From assembly GCA_029298735.1 (NCBI GenBank), contig JANSLP010000111.1:1-64000 (forward strand): a stretch of 64,000 nucleotides of DNA, in the 5' to 3' direction. Positions 30,859 through 42,900 of the stretch are shown here, piece by piece. This DNA is from Ophiostoma sp. CBS 140.51. Lineage: Eukaryota; Ascomycota; Sordariomycetes; Ophiostomatales; Ophiostomataceae. Each line of letters starts with the position of its first letter. Position 1 is the stretch's first letter. Made by a program: the position numbers and the translations under genes. The notes under the pieces were generated by a model that was not told where the DNA came from, did not search any database, and saw only the letters and a program-made list of their open reading frames with translations.

Positions 30859-32058
30859 TCAAGCCAGACTGGCACCCTCTAGCCCTTCTGCTATTAAGTC
30901 TGCACCATCTGCTTGTGCTGGTCCTGCCTCCGCCTGCTTCTCCTTCAGAGCCGCCTGTCGCCGCAGTCCCTCTTCCTTCTTGCGCGCCCGGCGTGCCTCT
31001 GCATCCTCCCAGTTTTCATCCCGCCTTTTCGGTATTCCTGTGCCCGTCCTCGCTGCCAGCTCCTCTCTCTCCTCCTTTTCAATCGCCTCCACGAGGGCAA
31101 CACGGAACCGCTCCGTCCGTGTCCGGTTGACTGCAAACCGCTCATCGGCCACACGGGCCAGCCGTGCCAGATGATTAGGGGTGACTATGCAGTGGGCTGA
31201 GTCTGAGTCCGTGTTCTCTTTCGCTGCCTTGTCAGCCCGGCAGATGCCAACCACCGATGCCAATGCCAAGCCCATGGACCGCACGGCCACAATGGGCATC
31301 GACGGATTGTCGTCCTCATCCTCGCCAGTAGCAGCAGCACCCCTTCCTGCCGGTGGTAGTGGCGGTGGCACAATGCTGACGGCACCACTCTCACGGAATC
31401 CTGCCGCCGATGCACAGCGGAGCAGTAGTTGGGCGTGCTCAAGAGAAGCCGTCAACACATGAAGGATCTATATTGTTAGTGATGTGCATGGACGTATAGA
31501 ATATAAATGGAGCACAAGTGACTTTACCATAGGCTCAAACTTAAAGTGCACAAGACGTTCTTCGTCCTGCTCGACATTGTCCTGAACCGTCTCTTCGTCG
31601 ATATTCGTTGCCGCCTCGTCCTTCTCCAGTCCAAACACCGGCGCCCAGTCCGTGCCGCTGTAGCTGCTGTGCTGCGGCGGGCTTGTGCTGTCGGACGCAA
31701 CGCCATTGACCAACGGATCGTGCGAGACAAAAAGCCACTTGCCTCCGCCGCCCTTTCCACCTGCCGACGCAATTGTTGATGCCGGTACTGGTACTGGTGT
31801 TGTCGAAGCTGGTACCGATCTCTCGTCTGCCGGTGGTGCTGCACCTTTCCGTCCCTCGAGAAATACAGCCACACGGCCTGCACAGCTGCTCGTCGTCACA
31901 AAACCGTCAAGTTTGTTTATAACATCAATCAGTGGCCGAATACCCTCATCTACAGCTCCCTTGGGCGATGCATCAGTGTAGTCGTCGTCAGGTCGAGCGA
32001 GCAGCTCGAGGATCGCCGCTTTGCGCGTCGTGAAACGCGCTGGGCACGGGGGTAACAT
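30859..32058 (-). CDS. TYW3: tRNA wybutosine-synthesising protein 3 (TYW3)
   Basis: Two exons, 31528-32058 and 30859-31467, with a 60-bp phase-0 intron, give 379 residues. ATG 32058 (MLPPCPARFTTRKAAIL) is used because it is the first ATG and fits family N-termini. Landmarks are DDYTDASPKGAVDEGIRPLI, the TYW3 motif TSSCAGR (residues 56-62), KWLFVSHDP, LVHFKFEPM and, in exon 2, HLARLARVADERFAVNRTR. TYW3 methylates the N4 position of the wybutosine precursor yW-86 at position 37 of tRNA-Phe, using S-adenosylmethionine in the cytosol. Low-complexity inserts and a basic C-terminal tail are lineage-specific. Confidence 0.9.
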
Positions 32059-33513
32059 GGCTTTTCGATTTCTGGAAGTATTTCTTTCAAGTTCCAAATA
32101 AACCGAGACTCCGTTTTATTGTCCTTTTATTTTCGTTCTCGTGTTGTATGAAGCTGGCATCTTTACAAGTCGTAACAAACTGACGATGAAATTCTCAATA
32201 AGGCTAGTCACGTGAGCTGTTAACAAGAGTGAAGCAAGCGACTCGATAAAGTTGTTTGATCTAATAAAGCGAGTAGATTCTATAAAGTATTGATAATCTT
32301 CGAAATTAGATAGATTATTCTTTGTTTCATATAATAATACACACATAAATAATTCACACGTTCTGGCATAGTACTGTCGACGTTCATCCCAGTACCCTCA
32401 ATCATACGTCATATTACTGCGAAGCAGCGACATCAAACCACGTAACCGCACGTTCACTTTTATCCCTACTTCTCCTTTACAAACTATGAGTGAAACTTCA
32501 TTACATAAGATTGGTAAAAATAAGAATATATCAAAAAGCTCATATTCATAAGTGTGGCAAGCCCAAAATGAGATCTCTCTAGTCATGTACGGTGCTCATC
32601 CACGATGTGCCTCCTTGGGCCTTTTTAAATATAAACATATGCATTGAGCCTCGATATAAGTCCGAGCGCCATAAAACAATAAACCTATCCCGTACATTTA
32701 CAGACTATGATGAATGGGATGCATCGCAATCATCATCCTTCACTGTTTCTTACAATGACATAGGCACGTGACATATCACGCGCCAACTACAGACACCTAT
32801 TTACAGGAGGGGCAACAACCCCCCACCACGACCGCCAGAATGAAAATTCGAATTCTGCCACCATGGACCACCCCGAAGACCGTGACCGCCCCCTGCTAAA
32901 CTGCGCCAAAACACGCCAAATTACGCCCAAATACGCTGGAGTAGGGCACACGTGACAGCCCACATCAAGCCGGAACCAACAATCAATGTGTGTGTGTTTG
33001 AGCAAAAAAAAGTGGAGGGGTATTGTGCGGGCGAATAGGACGGCGGGACAGGCAAAAAAATCACCAAAAGGGAGGGAAAATTCACATTGAACCACCACCG
33101 AAAACGTCGAGCCCCGTTTGACCCGTCCCTCACCCCCGTCGTCGACGAGATACGAACAGCGCTACGCCTGCATTCTCTTGCGTCTTTTGCACTTTTTTTC
33201 GCCCTCTCGACCCCCTTTCCACGACCCATCCATCGACCGACCTGTCCATGTCTTCGTCGTCTAGAAGATCATAGGAGAACTACCCCCGTCGACGAATTCG
33301 CCAGCTCGCCCAGACTCACGTTAAGAACGGAGATCTCTTTGGGTCGACCTTGACTCGCAACCCGTGTCCGACACCAGCACCCCGCATCGAATCGAAGTCA
33401 TAAACGGTGTTCTCTACATCGTCTCGGAAGCTACCGACTCCTCCCCCGTGCCCGGCCCACTATCCTCTTCCGCTTCACCTTCACCCTCACCACTACATCT
33501 ACCATCGCCCATC
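32059..33513. promoter_or_regulatory. Divergent region between TYW3 and eIF3m
   Basis: AT-rich from 32100 to 32780, then the eIF3m leader. The eIF3m frame stays open for 50 codons upstream of its ATG from a GTG at 33364. No gene recognised. Confidence 0.4.
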
Positions 33514-34965
33514 ATGGCTGCCCCGACAACAGCTTCGGCTCCCGCCGCCGCCGCTGACTCTAGCCGCCCGCGCCTCGTCTTCGTTGACGGCACGTTTGGC
33601 GAGCTCGTCCAGGAGCTGGCCAACTACCTGCAGATTGGCGAGTCCGTCTCGGCGCTCGTTTCCAAGGACAAGAACGAGGAGGCCCTCGCGGCCGTCGTTG
33701 AGGCGTCGAGCGCGCTCAACGCTGCGCCTGAGAAGGACTTCACCGGCACCTACAACCTGCTGATCCACCTCGCCATCAACGAGTCCAAGAACCCCGACCA
33801 GCACCTGCGCACTATTTGCCAGAACCTCACCAAGCCCGTGACCAGCTCGCCCGTTAACGGTGTCGGCCTGGCCCTCAACGCCCTGCAGGCCGTCTTCAAC
33901 CTGCTGGCCCCCACCAACCCCCTCCGCTACAATGTCTTCATGGCGATCCTGCGCTTCGTGCGCCAGCACGGCTTGTACGACAACCTCCGCACCACGCTCC
34001 CCCAGCTGCCGTCGTGGCTGGCCGACTGGGACGTCAGCGAGGAGGCGCAGCGCAAGCTGTACCTGGAGATTGTGGCCTTTGCCGCCGAGCAAGGCGAGGC
34101 TGAGTATGTTCTCCCGCGCCCAACTCAAGTGCAATGCTTCTGAAAAAACCAGTTTACTAACCTACCCAGGGAGTCTTACCAGCACCTGCTGAAGGCTCTG
34201 CGCACATTCGATTCCTCGGACGACAGCGAGATCAAGTCCGAGGAGGCCGAGCAGCTGTCTGTCCGTGCCGTCCGCACCGCCCTGCTGTCCAACACCCAGT
34301 ACGACTTCCAGGACCTGCGTGCCCTCCCCACCGTCCAGGCTCTGGCCGACTCCGACAAGAGCGCCGTCTATGCCCAGCTTCTCGATATCTTTGCGGAGCA
34401 GGACTTGGAGGACTACCACGACTTCTGCGAGGAGCACGAGGGCTGGGTCGAGGCCCAGAAGCTCGATGGCGACAAGCTGCAGCGCAAGATGCGCCTCCTC
34501 ACTTTCACCAGCCTGGCTGCCAGCACCCAGAGCCGCCAGATCGAGTACGCCCGCGTCGCCAAGGCGCTGCAGGTGCCCGTGGAGGACGTTGAGGTGTGGG
34601 CCATTGACGTGATCCGCGCCGGTCTTGTCGAGGGCAAGCTGTCACAGCAGCAGCAGGTTTTCCTGGTGCACCGCACCACGTACCGTGTCTTCGGTGAGAA
34701 GCAGTGGCGTGAGCTGGGCACGCGCATCGACCAGTGGCGCGGCAGCCTGAGCAGCGTCCTGACGGTGCTGCGGCGGCAGCAGGCCGAGGTGGAGGCGGCC
34801 AAGGAGCGTGAGGCCCAGGAGCTGGAGCGCAAGCTGGCCAACGCCAACCTCGAGGGCGGCAGCGGTCACCAGGGTGGTGGCGGCCGCGGCCGTGGCGGCG
34901 CACGGCAGTACAACAACAACCGCCAGCAACAACAACGCCCGCCGCGCAACGACAACGACGACTAA
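33514..34965 (+). CDS. Translation initiation factor eIF3 subunit M
   Basis: Exons 33514-34103 and 34170-34965 with a 66-bp intron (GTATGT donor, CTAAC branch) give 461 residues. ATG 33514 is the first in-frame ATG. The N-terminal half is helical (LVQELANYLQIGESVSALV) and the C-terminal PCI domain spans roughly residues 220-380, with KMRLLTFTSLAAS, IEYARVAKALQVPVEDVE and VWAIDVIRAGLVEGKLSQQQ as in eIF3m orthologues. The tail is an RGG/Gln-Asn-rich segment (GRGRGGARQYNNN) that may bind RNA. The protein is part of the eIF3 octamer on the 40S ribosome. The name is secure from the PCI sequence; the Arg/Gly tail is typical of fungal forms. Confidence 0.93.
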
Positions 34966-35680
34966 ACAAAACAAAAATTAAGGGGTGTTTTTAAGGATTA
35001 ATTTCGGGTTTCTTCTTTCTTCTCTTCTTCTTTTGTTCGTCGTCATTGTCTTTTCTCTTGTGTGTTTTGCGTTCGTCCCTTTTTATGCGGTTTATTTATT
35101 TCATATTTCATGTTTCTTTTTTTAACCTCTTTTGCTTCCCCTGTTCGTTTCTTGTCGTCTCGTCCCTGAGGTAAACAAAAGTATTTGTCTTTTTTCATGC
35201 ATCGACAGGAGAAAATAAAGAGCATATGTGGCGCGGCTGGCGGACGTCTGAATAGGACTATGGAAAACGATGAGCAGTTTTTACGATTCCAGGATGGGTT
35301 GATACAGGTTTATGACGGCACATTTCGCATTTTTGCGTGGTCTACGGGTCAACAAAAAAGGAGAGGGAGTCTTGAGAAAAAACAAAAGCTACAACAATAG
35401 AAACAAAAGGTTATTAAAAATGATAAAACAAAACAAATGAAATATGTAAGAACAAAGGAAGCTAGGATCGTGCAAACCCTCTCCGCTCTACCCGATATGC
35501 ATGCCTTTTTGCCTTCTTTTTTCTAAGTTTTTATGAGTACCACCCGAGCAAAGGAAAGGAAACGAAAATGTAGGGAAATATAGGAATCTATAGTATGGGG
35601 TGGTGCACCCCCGAACCCCGAACGGTACACCGCTCTTTATGGGCTCACACTGCAGGAGTTTTCTTCACTGCCGTCTCCCT
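34966..35680. terminator. Convergent 3' region of eIF3m and URA6
   Basis: AT- and T-rich 3' UTR sequence serving two converging genes. No gene recognised. Confidence 0.4.
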
Positions 35681-36785
35681 TTACAGGGACAGGCGCGAAC
35701 CCAGCTCCTTCTGGGTGGCCGCAAAGACCTTGTCGGGCGTTGAAGTGGCGTCAATCTTCACCACGCGGCCCTCCTTCTCGTAAGCATCCACAACGGGCAT
35801 GCTCGTCTCCACAAACGTCCGGAAGCGCTTGCGGATCGACGCGGCATTGTCGTCCGCGCGGCCCGAGGTCTTGCCGCGCTCCATAAGGCGGCGCTCCAGC
35901 TCGTCCTCGGGACAGTCGTAGAACAGCACCAGCTTAGCCGGGCACACAGCCTGCTCAAATGCAATAGCCTGGTCCATCTTGCGCGGGAAGCCGTCAATTA
36001 AGAATTTGTGCTCCTTTTCAGTCTTCTTGTTGTCAATTGTCTCCTGCATGGCGTTCTCGAGTAGCTTGACAGTAACCTCGAGGGGAACAATGGCGCCGTC
36101 ACGGATGCAGTCACGAATCAGCTGGCCAAACTGGGAACCAGGGCGGTCCTGCTCGGCGCGCAGGAGGTCGCCAGCCGACAGGTGAGTGAAGCCGTAGGCC
36201 TTGACGAGACGGGCACACTGCGTACCCTTGCCGGCACCGGGGCCGCCGAGGACAAAAACAACGGAGACGTCATCGGTCGAGAAGGTAGGCTTGGGCAGGC
36301 TGGAGCCGCTGCCGCCGCCGGAGGTCTTGCCGGTCGATTTCTTGTCGCCGGACATCTTGTCTATAGAGTGAGGTTGGATATGTTAGATGATGCTCCAGAA
36401 CCGCCAATTGGTATTGTTAAAGCTTGTGATAAAATAGAGAGAGAGGGAACGCACTGTTGTTACGCTGGTTCACAAGGAGCATGTAGCCGCCCGAGCCGAG
36501 GGCGATGACAACGACAAAAGGCCAGAACTTGATGCTGCTAGGCTTTGGTGGCGGTGGCGGAGGTGGCGGGGGGATGCCGCTGTTCTTGTTGCTGTTGTTC
36601 GAGGAGTTGTTGTCCGAGTAGAAGCGGCGCGCGGTCAGCGGGCGCAGAGCAGAGCGAGGCAGGTTAAAAGCAGAAGCAGCGGTGGTGGTTGGCACGCGGC
36701 ACGTTGAGGCGCGACTGGCTGTGGCAGCACGGGGCAATGCCGTCAGCGGCCGGCGCAGGAGCGCACGCGGAAACAGGGAAGCCAT
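35681..36785 (-). CDS. URA6: Uridylate/UMP-CMP kinase with N-terminal leader and membrane anchor
   Basis: Exons 36455-36785 and 35681-36360 join across a 94-bp GT-AG intron into 336 residues. The C-terminal 224 residues are a complete nucleoside monophosphate kinase: P-loop GGPGAGKGTQ (149-158), HLSAGDLLRAEQDRPGS, DGFPRKMDQA and a lid with RADDN, close to Ura6. The first 110 residues are Arg/Ser-rich without acidic residues near the start (a mitochondrial-type presequence), then Asn- and Pro-rich, then a membrane segment KFWPFVVVIALGSGGYMLLV. Exon 2 begins just before a second in-frame ATG (36355), so a short cytosolic form could be made from an internal start. Phosphorylates UMP, and probably other NMPs, with ATP for pyrimidine nucleotide synthesis. 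Confidence 0.88.
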
Positions 36786-38364
36786 TGTGTTCGAGAAGGG
36801 CAAGGAAGGAGGGGTTGGTCGGGATTGGTGGGCTGGCTGTGGTGTGGCCGTAGAGGTTGGTCGTGGGACAAGAGTTGGACGATGGGAAAAGGAACCAAGA
36901 AGGTGCGATCTGACGAAGGGGAAGCTGTCTGCTTTTGGTGGCAATTTTTGGGTCCTTGAGCCTCCCTTTTCTGCCGTCTCCTATTTTTTGGTGCCAATTG
37001 ATCTTGCTCCAATTGCTCTAACAAACTTTATTATTAGAGGTCGGAGCTATGGGATTCAGGGAGGTATTAAAAGGCCCACCGCCCGTGGTATTACGGCGTC
37101 ACAGTTCCTGCCTTTTTTTATTCTACTGTGTACGTCTTTCTCTATGAGTCTATCCAATTAGTTGCTATGATGAGTTGACAATTCAAGTTCTCAAAGATTG
37201 CCCGAAACTACGTCTTTTTGTTCAACTACAAGATTCTGTCATTGATTTAATCCGCGTCAAGAATCAAGCATTCTTACCCCAAGGGCAATTAAGGGGGTTC
37301 ATTCACGCCAACACGTTCTCACGTGAAATTGTTTCCATAGTGTGCCTCCACTAATACCAGTAAAGTTACAAGGTATAAACGTTTATTGCCCCCTGAAGCT
37401 AGACGCGCCAAAAACCGTTGCAACGACCAACAGACAAAAGGTCCCCTTTTCTTTTCGAATTTGTTGTTGACATTCTCGCCCCTTTTTTATATTTTGAATA
37501 TTTTCCGGACATCGGCACATAACCGCCCGGCTTGGCCAACCTCCGCTGTCGCAAAAAAAGCCACAGAGCCGCAGATGTGCTGGCCGTCTTACAATACACT
37601 ATCACGCAACACTTAATAACCAAGGCCGAGACACGTCGACCCTAGTGTCTCTGTAGTTGCTCGTAGAGAATCATAGCCAGGCAGCACAGCAGAAGTCACA
37701 TGGTTGCCTTGGGACAATAAAGGTGAGCTGGCCAGGCCCCAAGCGTGGCATAAATTGCCCGACCGTCTAGGCGGCCAGGAGGCGGCCAAAAGGGGGACCA
37801 GGAGGCAACCGGTGGCTTGTCGTGAAAACTGGCTGTTACTTTGCTGAATTTGTCACTTGTTCGTGTTCACTTTGCATCGGCCAAAAGAGTATTTTTTATG
37901 TTGGAATTTGTATTTGGGAGTAAATAATATGGGAGAAAAAAGTATCCTGCTTGCATTAATGGGAATAGACGTCGATCTTTACACAAAAAATAAAACCCAG
38001 AGTGTCGCTTTCCTGTCTCTCTTCGTACACGTTCACCGCCTCCGTAAACAACAAAAGAAAATTGAAACGCCGAAATGGTATAATATCAACCCCCCAAAGA
38101 CTCGGCTCTGCTGTACAGACGAGACCAGTATATATAGGAGGGGTTGGCCAAAACAAGAGCACAAGGTAAGAAAATAAAACATAAGAAAAAGAAAGAAGAA
38201 AGGGGGCATCGAGTGCCAATAAAAAGAAGTAATAAAAAAGTAAAGAATGAATAAGAAGAAGAAGAAAGAAAGTAGAAATCGAAGAGTCTTTTCGCGTATA
38301 TAGTTTTTATTCGGGGGGGGGGGGGGGTTATTCAGACCATCGCCGAAAGAAGCGGCAACATGGT
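36786..38364. other. Intergenic region upstream of URA6
   Basis: 1.6 kb without a recognised gene. It holds the URA6 promoter and the 3' UTR of the four-TM gene. The 15-G run at 38313-38327 is listed separately. Confidence 0.35.
38313..38327. repeat. Homopolymer run of 15 G (C on the four-TM transcript strand)
   Basis: Fifteen consecutive G, just downstream of the four-TM gene stop codon at 38365. It is the longest G/C homopolymer I noticed in the window and a likely sequencing or replication slippage site. Confidence 0.9.
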
Positions 38365-39978
38365 CTACCTTGGGCTCTTGATGGCGGCACCAGCGTACGC
38401 ACCGGGGATCGGCACAGCAGCGTACTGAATCTCACCAGGCGCCACAGGCGCGTGCTGGTTGATGTTCACCGAGTGGCCCGGCGGCGGCGTTGGAGATGCC
38501 CGAGACGACATGGACGAGCTCGAGCGGGAGGAGTTGGAAGAGTGTGACCGCGATGGCCGGGGAGCAGGCATGGGTGCCGGGGCAGAAAAGCCAACTGCGC
38601 TCATCTTGGGCGTGGCAGAGGGTGCCTTTTGGGGAGGGGCCTGCAGTCTGAAGGAGTTGCCCGACGGGGACGAGCCGGCCGAAAGGCCAGACCGAGCAGC
38701 GAAAGCCGACTGGGGCTCAACCAGGTTGCGACCACCGGGTGTGAATGGCACGGCAGTCTCTTCTTCCTCGACATCGCCGAGCGAGCGGTAAGCCTGGGGC
38801 GGGAAACGGGGCGATAGGGCGTACTGCGAGAACGAGGGGGACTTGGGGCCGAAGCCGGGGGTGTTGGGAGCAGACTGCGTGCGCAGCTGAGCGAGGTACA
38901 GATCGGAGCGGGCCTTGTCGCGCATGTCCATGGACTTGTGGAGCTTACGCTTCGAGTAGTAGCGGTAGAAGACGACGCTGTACAGCGTGATGCTGATGAC
39001 TTCGACAACGACCTCGATGATGATGCAAATCAGGGACCAACTCTGGAGTCGACAGACGAGAGCATAGTCGACCTTCTCAGAAAAGACCTGGGAGCGCTGG
39101 TTCTGGACGCATGACCATCCCCACATGTCCTGGTTGTTGCTGTTGTTGCGCGAGAACTGGAGGACACCGGCAGCGGCAGCCCACATACCCATACTGACAA
39201 TGAACCAACCGACGGCGAAGAGCGTGTAGTAGACAGAGACCTTCTCAGCGCGGCGGTGGCCGCCACGGCAGTAACCAATAAAGACAATAACCGAGATAGA
39301 CAGCGAGACACAGGCGGCACCTAGAACGACCTTTTGCGGCCACGACTTGGTGTTTGTCGCCCATGGCGGGAAGTTGCTCTGTGTTGGGAGAGCCTTGGTG
39401 GCGTTGAAGATGGAGAAGGAAGCCGAAAGCATGGATAGGACGATCAGACTGCAGCTGAAGTTGACGCCGCGGAGTGCAAACTTAGCCATCCGGACACGAG
39501 TTTTGATTTTCTAGAGAGTGTTAGCAGTTGTAATCATTCAATAAGTATTGATTAAAATTTGTTGATGTAGAAAACGTACCAGATCGCGAGCCTGCTCCTT
39601 GTCGGTCATGGACTCTTGCTTCTCAAGAATCTGCTCTTCCCGGAATGTCGGGCTCAGAGGGTTGTCGAAGCGCCGGCCAGGCGTGCCGGGCACCTTCATG
39701 GCGCTCTTGAGTGGTGAACGGGGCGCCATGGGAATGTCGTCGTCGCCGCCCTTGCCAATGTAGCCGAAGCCAACAAAGCCAGGCTGGGAGTTGTCATCGT
39801 CCTTCTCGGGGTCGGCGAAGGGCGATTTGCCGTTGATGGGAGAGTGAACGGTGGTGGCCTCGGCGAAGCGTGGTGTCCGGGGCTGTTTGGCAAGAGACTC
39901 GGTGGAAGAGCCACTGGAAGAAGACCGCGAGCTGCTCAGTTTGAGCGCTGACGGCCGCTTTTTCTCGTCGGGGAACAT
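38365..39978 (-). CDS. Conserved fungal four-transmembrane protein
   Basis: Exons 39580-39978 and 38365-39510 with a 69-bp phase-0 intron give 514 residues. The N-terminal 133 residues are Ser/Pro/Arg-rich and end in a basic helix across the junction (DKEQARDL then KIKTRVRMAK). Four membrane segments follow at about 149-167 (NFSCSLIVLSMLSASFSIF), 193-214, 225-248 and 290-315; the loop before the fourth has NNQDMWGWSC and ALVCRLQ. After YYSKRKLHKSMDMRDKARSD a 180-residue Ser/Pro-rich tail is probably cytosolic and phosphorylated. The layout is MARVEL-like, but the function is unknown. Orthologues occur widely in Sordariomycetes, to my knowledge. Confidence 0.8.
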
Positions 39979-42900
39979 GACGAGGCTGGATTTTTTTGGT
40001 TGTGTGAGTATATAAGATCGACTGTGGGTTGTATGTGCTGCAAGAGGAACAATAGGACGAAGTGAAGAGTTGATGTTGAGGCGGACAACACGAAAGAGAT
40101 ATGTCTTCCGTATTATACAGTCAAGTCGTTTTGTGAATAAGAGCAAACACAGTTTGATCCAAGCACAGGATGAAAATGAGAAACAGGGAAATTCCAACAG
40201 AGACCAGCTGTCGAAGGAAAGGAGGAAAAGAAAAAGAAAGAGATCAATCTTTGTCCGAACGGCTGGGAAGACGGGCTATTATCAATTTGTTGCCGCCCAG
40301 TTCTCTCGATTCACATATGTGGACGACGAGTAGCACAGAGGGAATGGGGAGAGGGGACTTGACTGGGTGTGGCGGGTAGCAAAAAGAGAGGGGGAAAGGT
40401 GGAGGGAAAGCTGTCGGACATACTTTTGTCAACGCGCGACCAGGGTCGATGGTGTGTTAGTGAATCTCTAAAAGTCCCTGCTGCGAAGCTGATAGGACGC
40501 AGCTGTCTTGGGCGTTCCAATGAGAATCGGGCCTCGATGTTGACGGATTTAGACGCCCGCTCTCTGAAGCAGGTCTTGTATGCGGTGGCGCCGGGTCGAG
40601 GTCGTGGGCGTCTACAGAGTGGCCAGTGAGGCCTGGCCGGCGCGAGGAGAGATGAGAGGGAGTTTGTGAATGGGTCCTGATCTCCGTTCTTTTTGTCTGA
40701 GCTGGTCCAATCTTGTGTCGAAAGGAAGACGGTGGTCAAGGGATATCAACGAGTAGCAAAAGGGCGAGCTGTATGTAAAGACTCGATACAAACAAGAAAT
40801 ACGAGGAGGAGAAGCAAAAGAAGAATCAAATTCAAGAGAGGAGGGGAAGGTGGGCGAGGCGGGAAACAAAAGGAAACGCAGCAAAGAGGAACATGAGGAA
40901 CACTCGTTTCTCGAGCGGGATCGACTCCCACCCAACGCAGGTGGTAATGCCCTCAACTGTGACAGACGGGCTTCCATCTTACAGCCGACCGACTCTGCAC
41001 ATGGAATGAGAGCGCATGTGTAGGAGTATGAGAGACAAAGACACACGAATAGGGAAAGACGGGGACCGAACAACCTTCTTCTGTAAGTGTATTAGTCTCA
41101 GTCGCCGGCCGCCCCCATGTACCAGAGAAGGACGGGAGGAGCGCACCGTTCTCCAAGAAACATGCAGGCAAGAAAACACACAGAGCCTTTTGAAGAACAC
41201 ACTCGCATGGTGCAGAGTGATATTGGGGGGACACATGCTCGCACGGTCTTGGCGCCCACCATGGTGACTCTGACTTCTCTTTTCCCCTTTGTAGCTGAGC
41301 CAGACACCCTCTTGTTCACCAAGGCGGCAGAAGAATATTGACATCCTGGTTGCCTGCATTTCCAGCTGCTCGACATCGCGGTCAGCTCTGTCATTCTCTC
41401 TCTCATTTTCAGCAATCAAACAAGGAAGAAAAAGAATAGCGAAGAGAGAAATGTGTTTTCTGAAGCGCTTCGTGCCCTGAAAGTCGAAAGGCATGTCGCA
41501 AAACGAGAGTGAAGAAGAGGGACGAGTGATGTGTGGTCGGCAGGTGGACAAAGGGATGTGGGGAGCGAGGTCGGTCGGCGCCCAATGCAGCAATATGGTT
41601 GGGCGAGCCATGAACTAACCCCCGGCCCTTCCCTTTTTCGCAAATGCTTTTTTGGTTACATTCTGTTGCCGTTGCAGGGATCCACCCATCCTGGCTGCGA
41701 TCTCGACGCTCTGATAGGTGTGCCGTGCATGGCAGGGGGCTGGACGAAGAGCAGTGACAGCCAATGAGCTGTGCAGCTGATGTGACGAGCGCCCATCGTG
41801 CAGTGTGGGCGGCAAGACGCTGCGGAGAGCTCGTCAGAGCGGTCTGGTCTATGTCTGTCTTTTGCACATCACAGAAATGCCCTCTTGCCCTTTTGGTTTT
41901 TGGCCTGGCCCTGTCGCCCACTCTGTGATCACTTCCTGGCTCGATGCTGTGTTCTTCATGGCGCCGCTTCTTCGCGCCGGCTGTCGACGCACCAAATGTT
42001 CCGGGCCTGAAACGGGCCGCATTAGTGTCAATGACGGCAACGTGATAGCACAAGGGCTTTGAGCGCAAATGTGCGACTCTGTGTGTGGTTTCTTTGCCCA
42101 TGTGTTCCGATTGTCAGTATCTTCTTACTGTTGTTTCCCGCTGTTGCTCGAGCTCTTTGCCAGTGTTCTTGCAATACTCGAATACTCGATATCTCTCACT
42201 CGGATTGTTACCCGCCTCCCACTCGTGTCTTCTTTTCTTTTTTTAGTCCCGTCACTTTCCCTCGCGTCGCGACGGGTGTGACGGCTCAAATGCTCTCATT
42301 CCATTTAGACGGTGAGCTGATTGGGGTGTCTTGTAGCTCTTGAAACTTTGAAAGTGAAGGTGGTTGGTCTGGGCGTCTCGTCGTCACGAAATGGCGTTCA
42401 ATCACAGACTCGCTGGCGGGATAGATCACCAGCCGTGAGTGGGATCTCGGGTTAATACTCATAAAAGTTGTCGATAAAGTTTGAAAACTTGTCGACCTGC
42501 CCGCCACCTCGTGGCTCCTGTGGCTGCTGTGTCGCCCCAACCGCTGCCTCGTGAGAGGCGGTAGATGTCGTACATGCATCTCTCGATCCTGTGAAGGATT
42601 GCGGATTTAGAATTGTGAATTGCACCGAGGGAAAATGGGAGAATAGAAGAGCTGAAGGCAAATGGACTGACAATGTGACAAAAAGGGATATTCAGCGCCA
42701 GAATAGATTAAACGAAAGTGCCTGTTGGAGGGCGTGCCCGCTGTCTGGTTCGCCAACGGGCGATCATAGGATGGGCTGTCCCGCCTCTTGACAATGACAA
42801 TAGGCCGTGGGCGATATGATGCCCCTGTTCGAGAGTCCCATAGAATGGGCGGTCGACCGGGGAAGAATGATGTGGACTTTGCTTTCTGGATGGTCAATTT

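Noticed and set aside
33364..33513. N-terminal extension of eIF3m from a GTG codon
   Set aside because: No ATG in the stretch and eIF3m homology begins after ATG 33514; non-AUG initiation is possible but unsupported.
41409..42101. 230-codon minus-strand ORF in the large intergenic gap
   Set aside because: No recognisable motif, mixed low-complexity composition, and no splice or start context that supports a gene.
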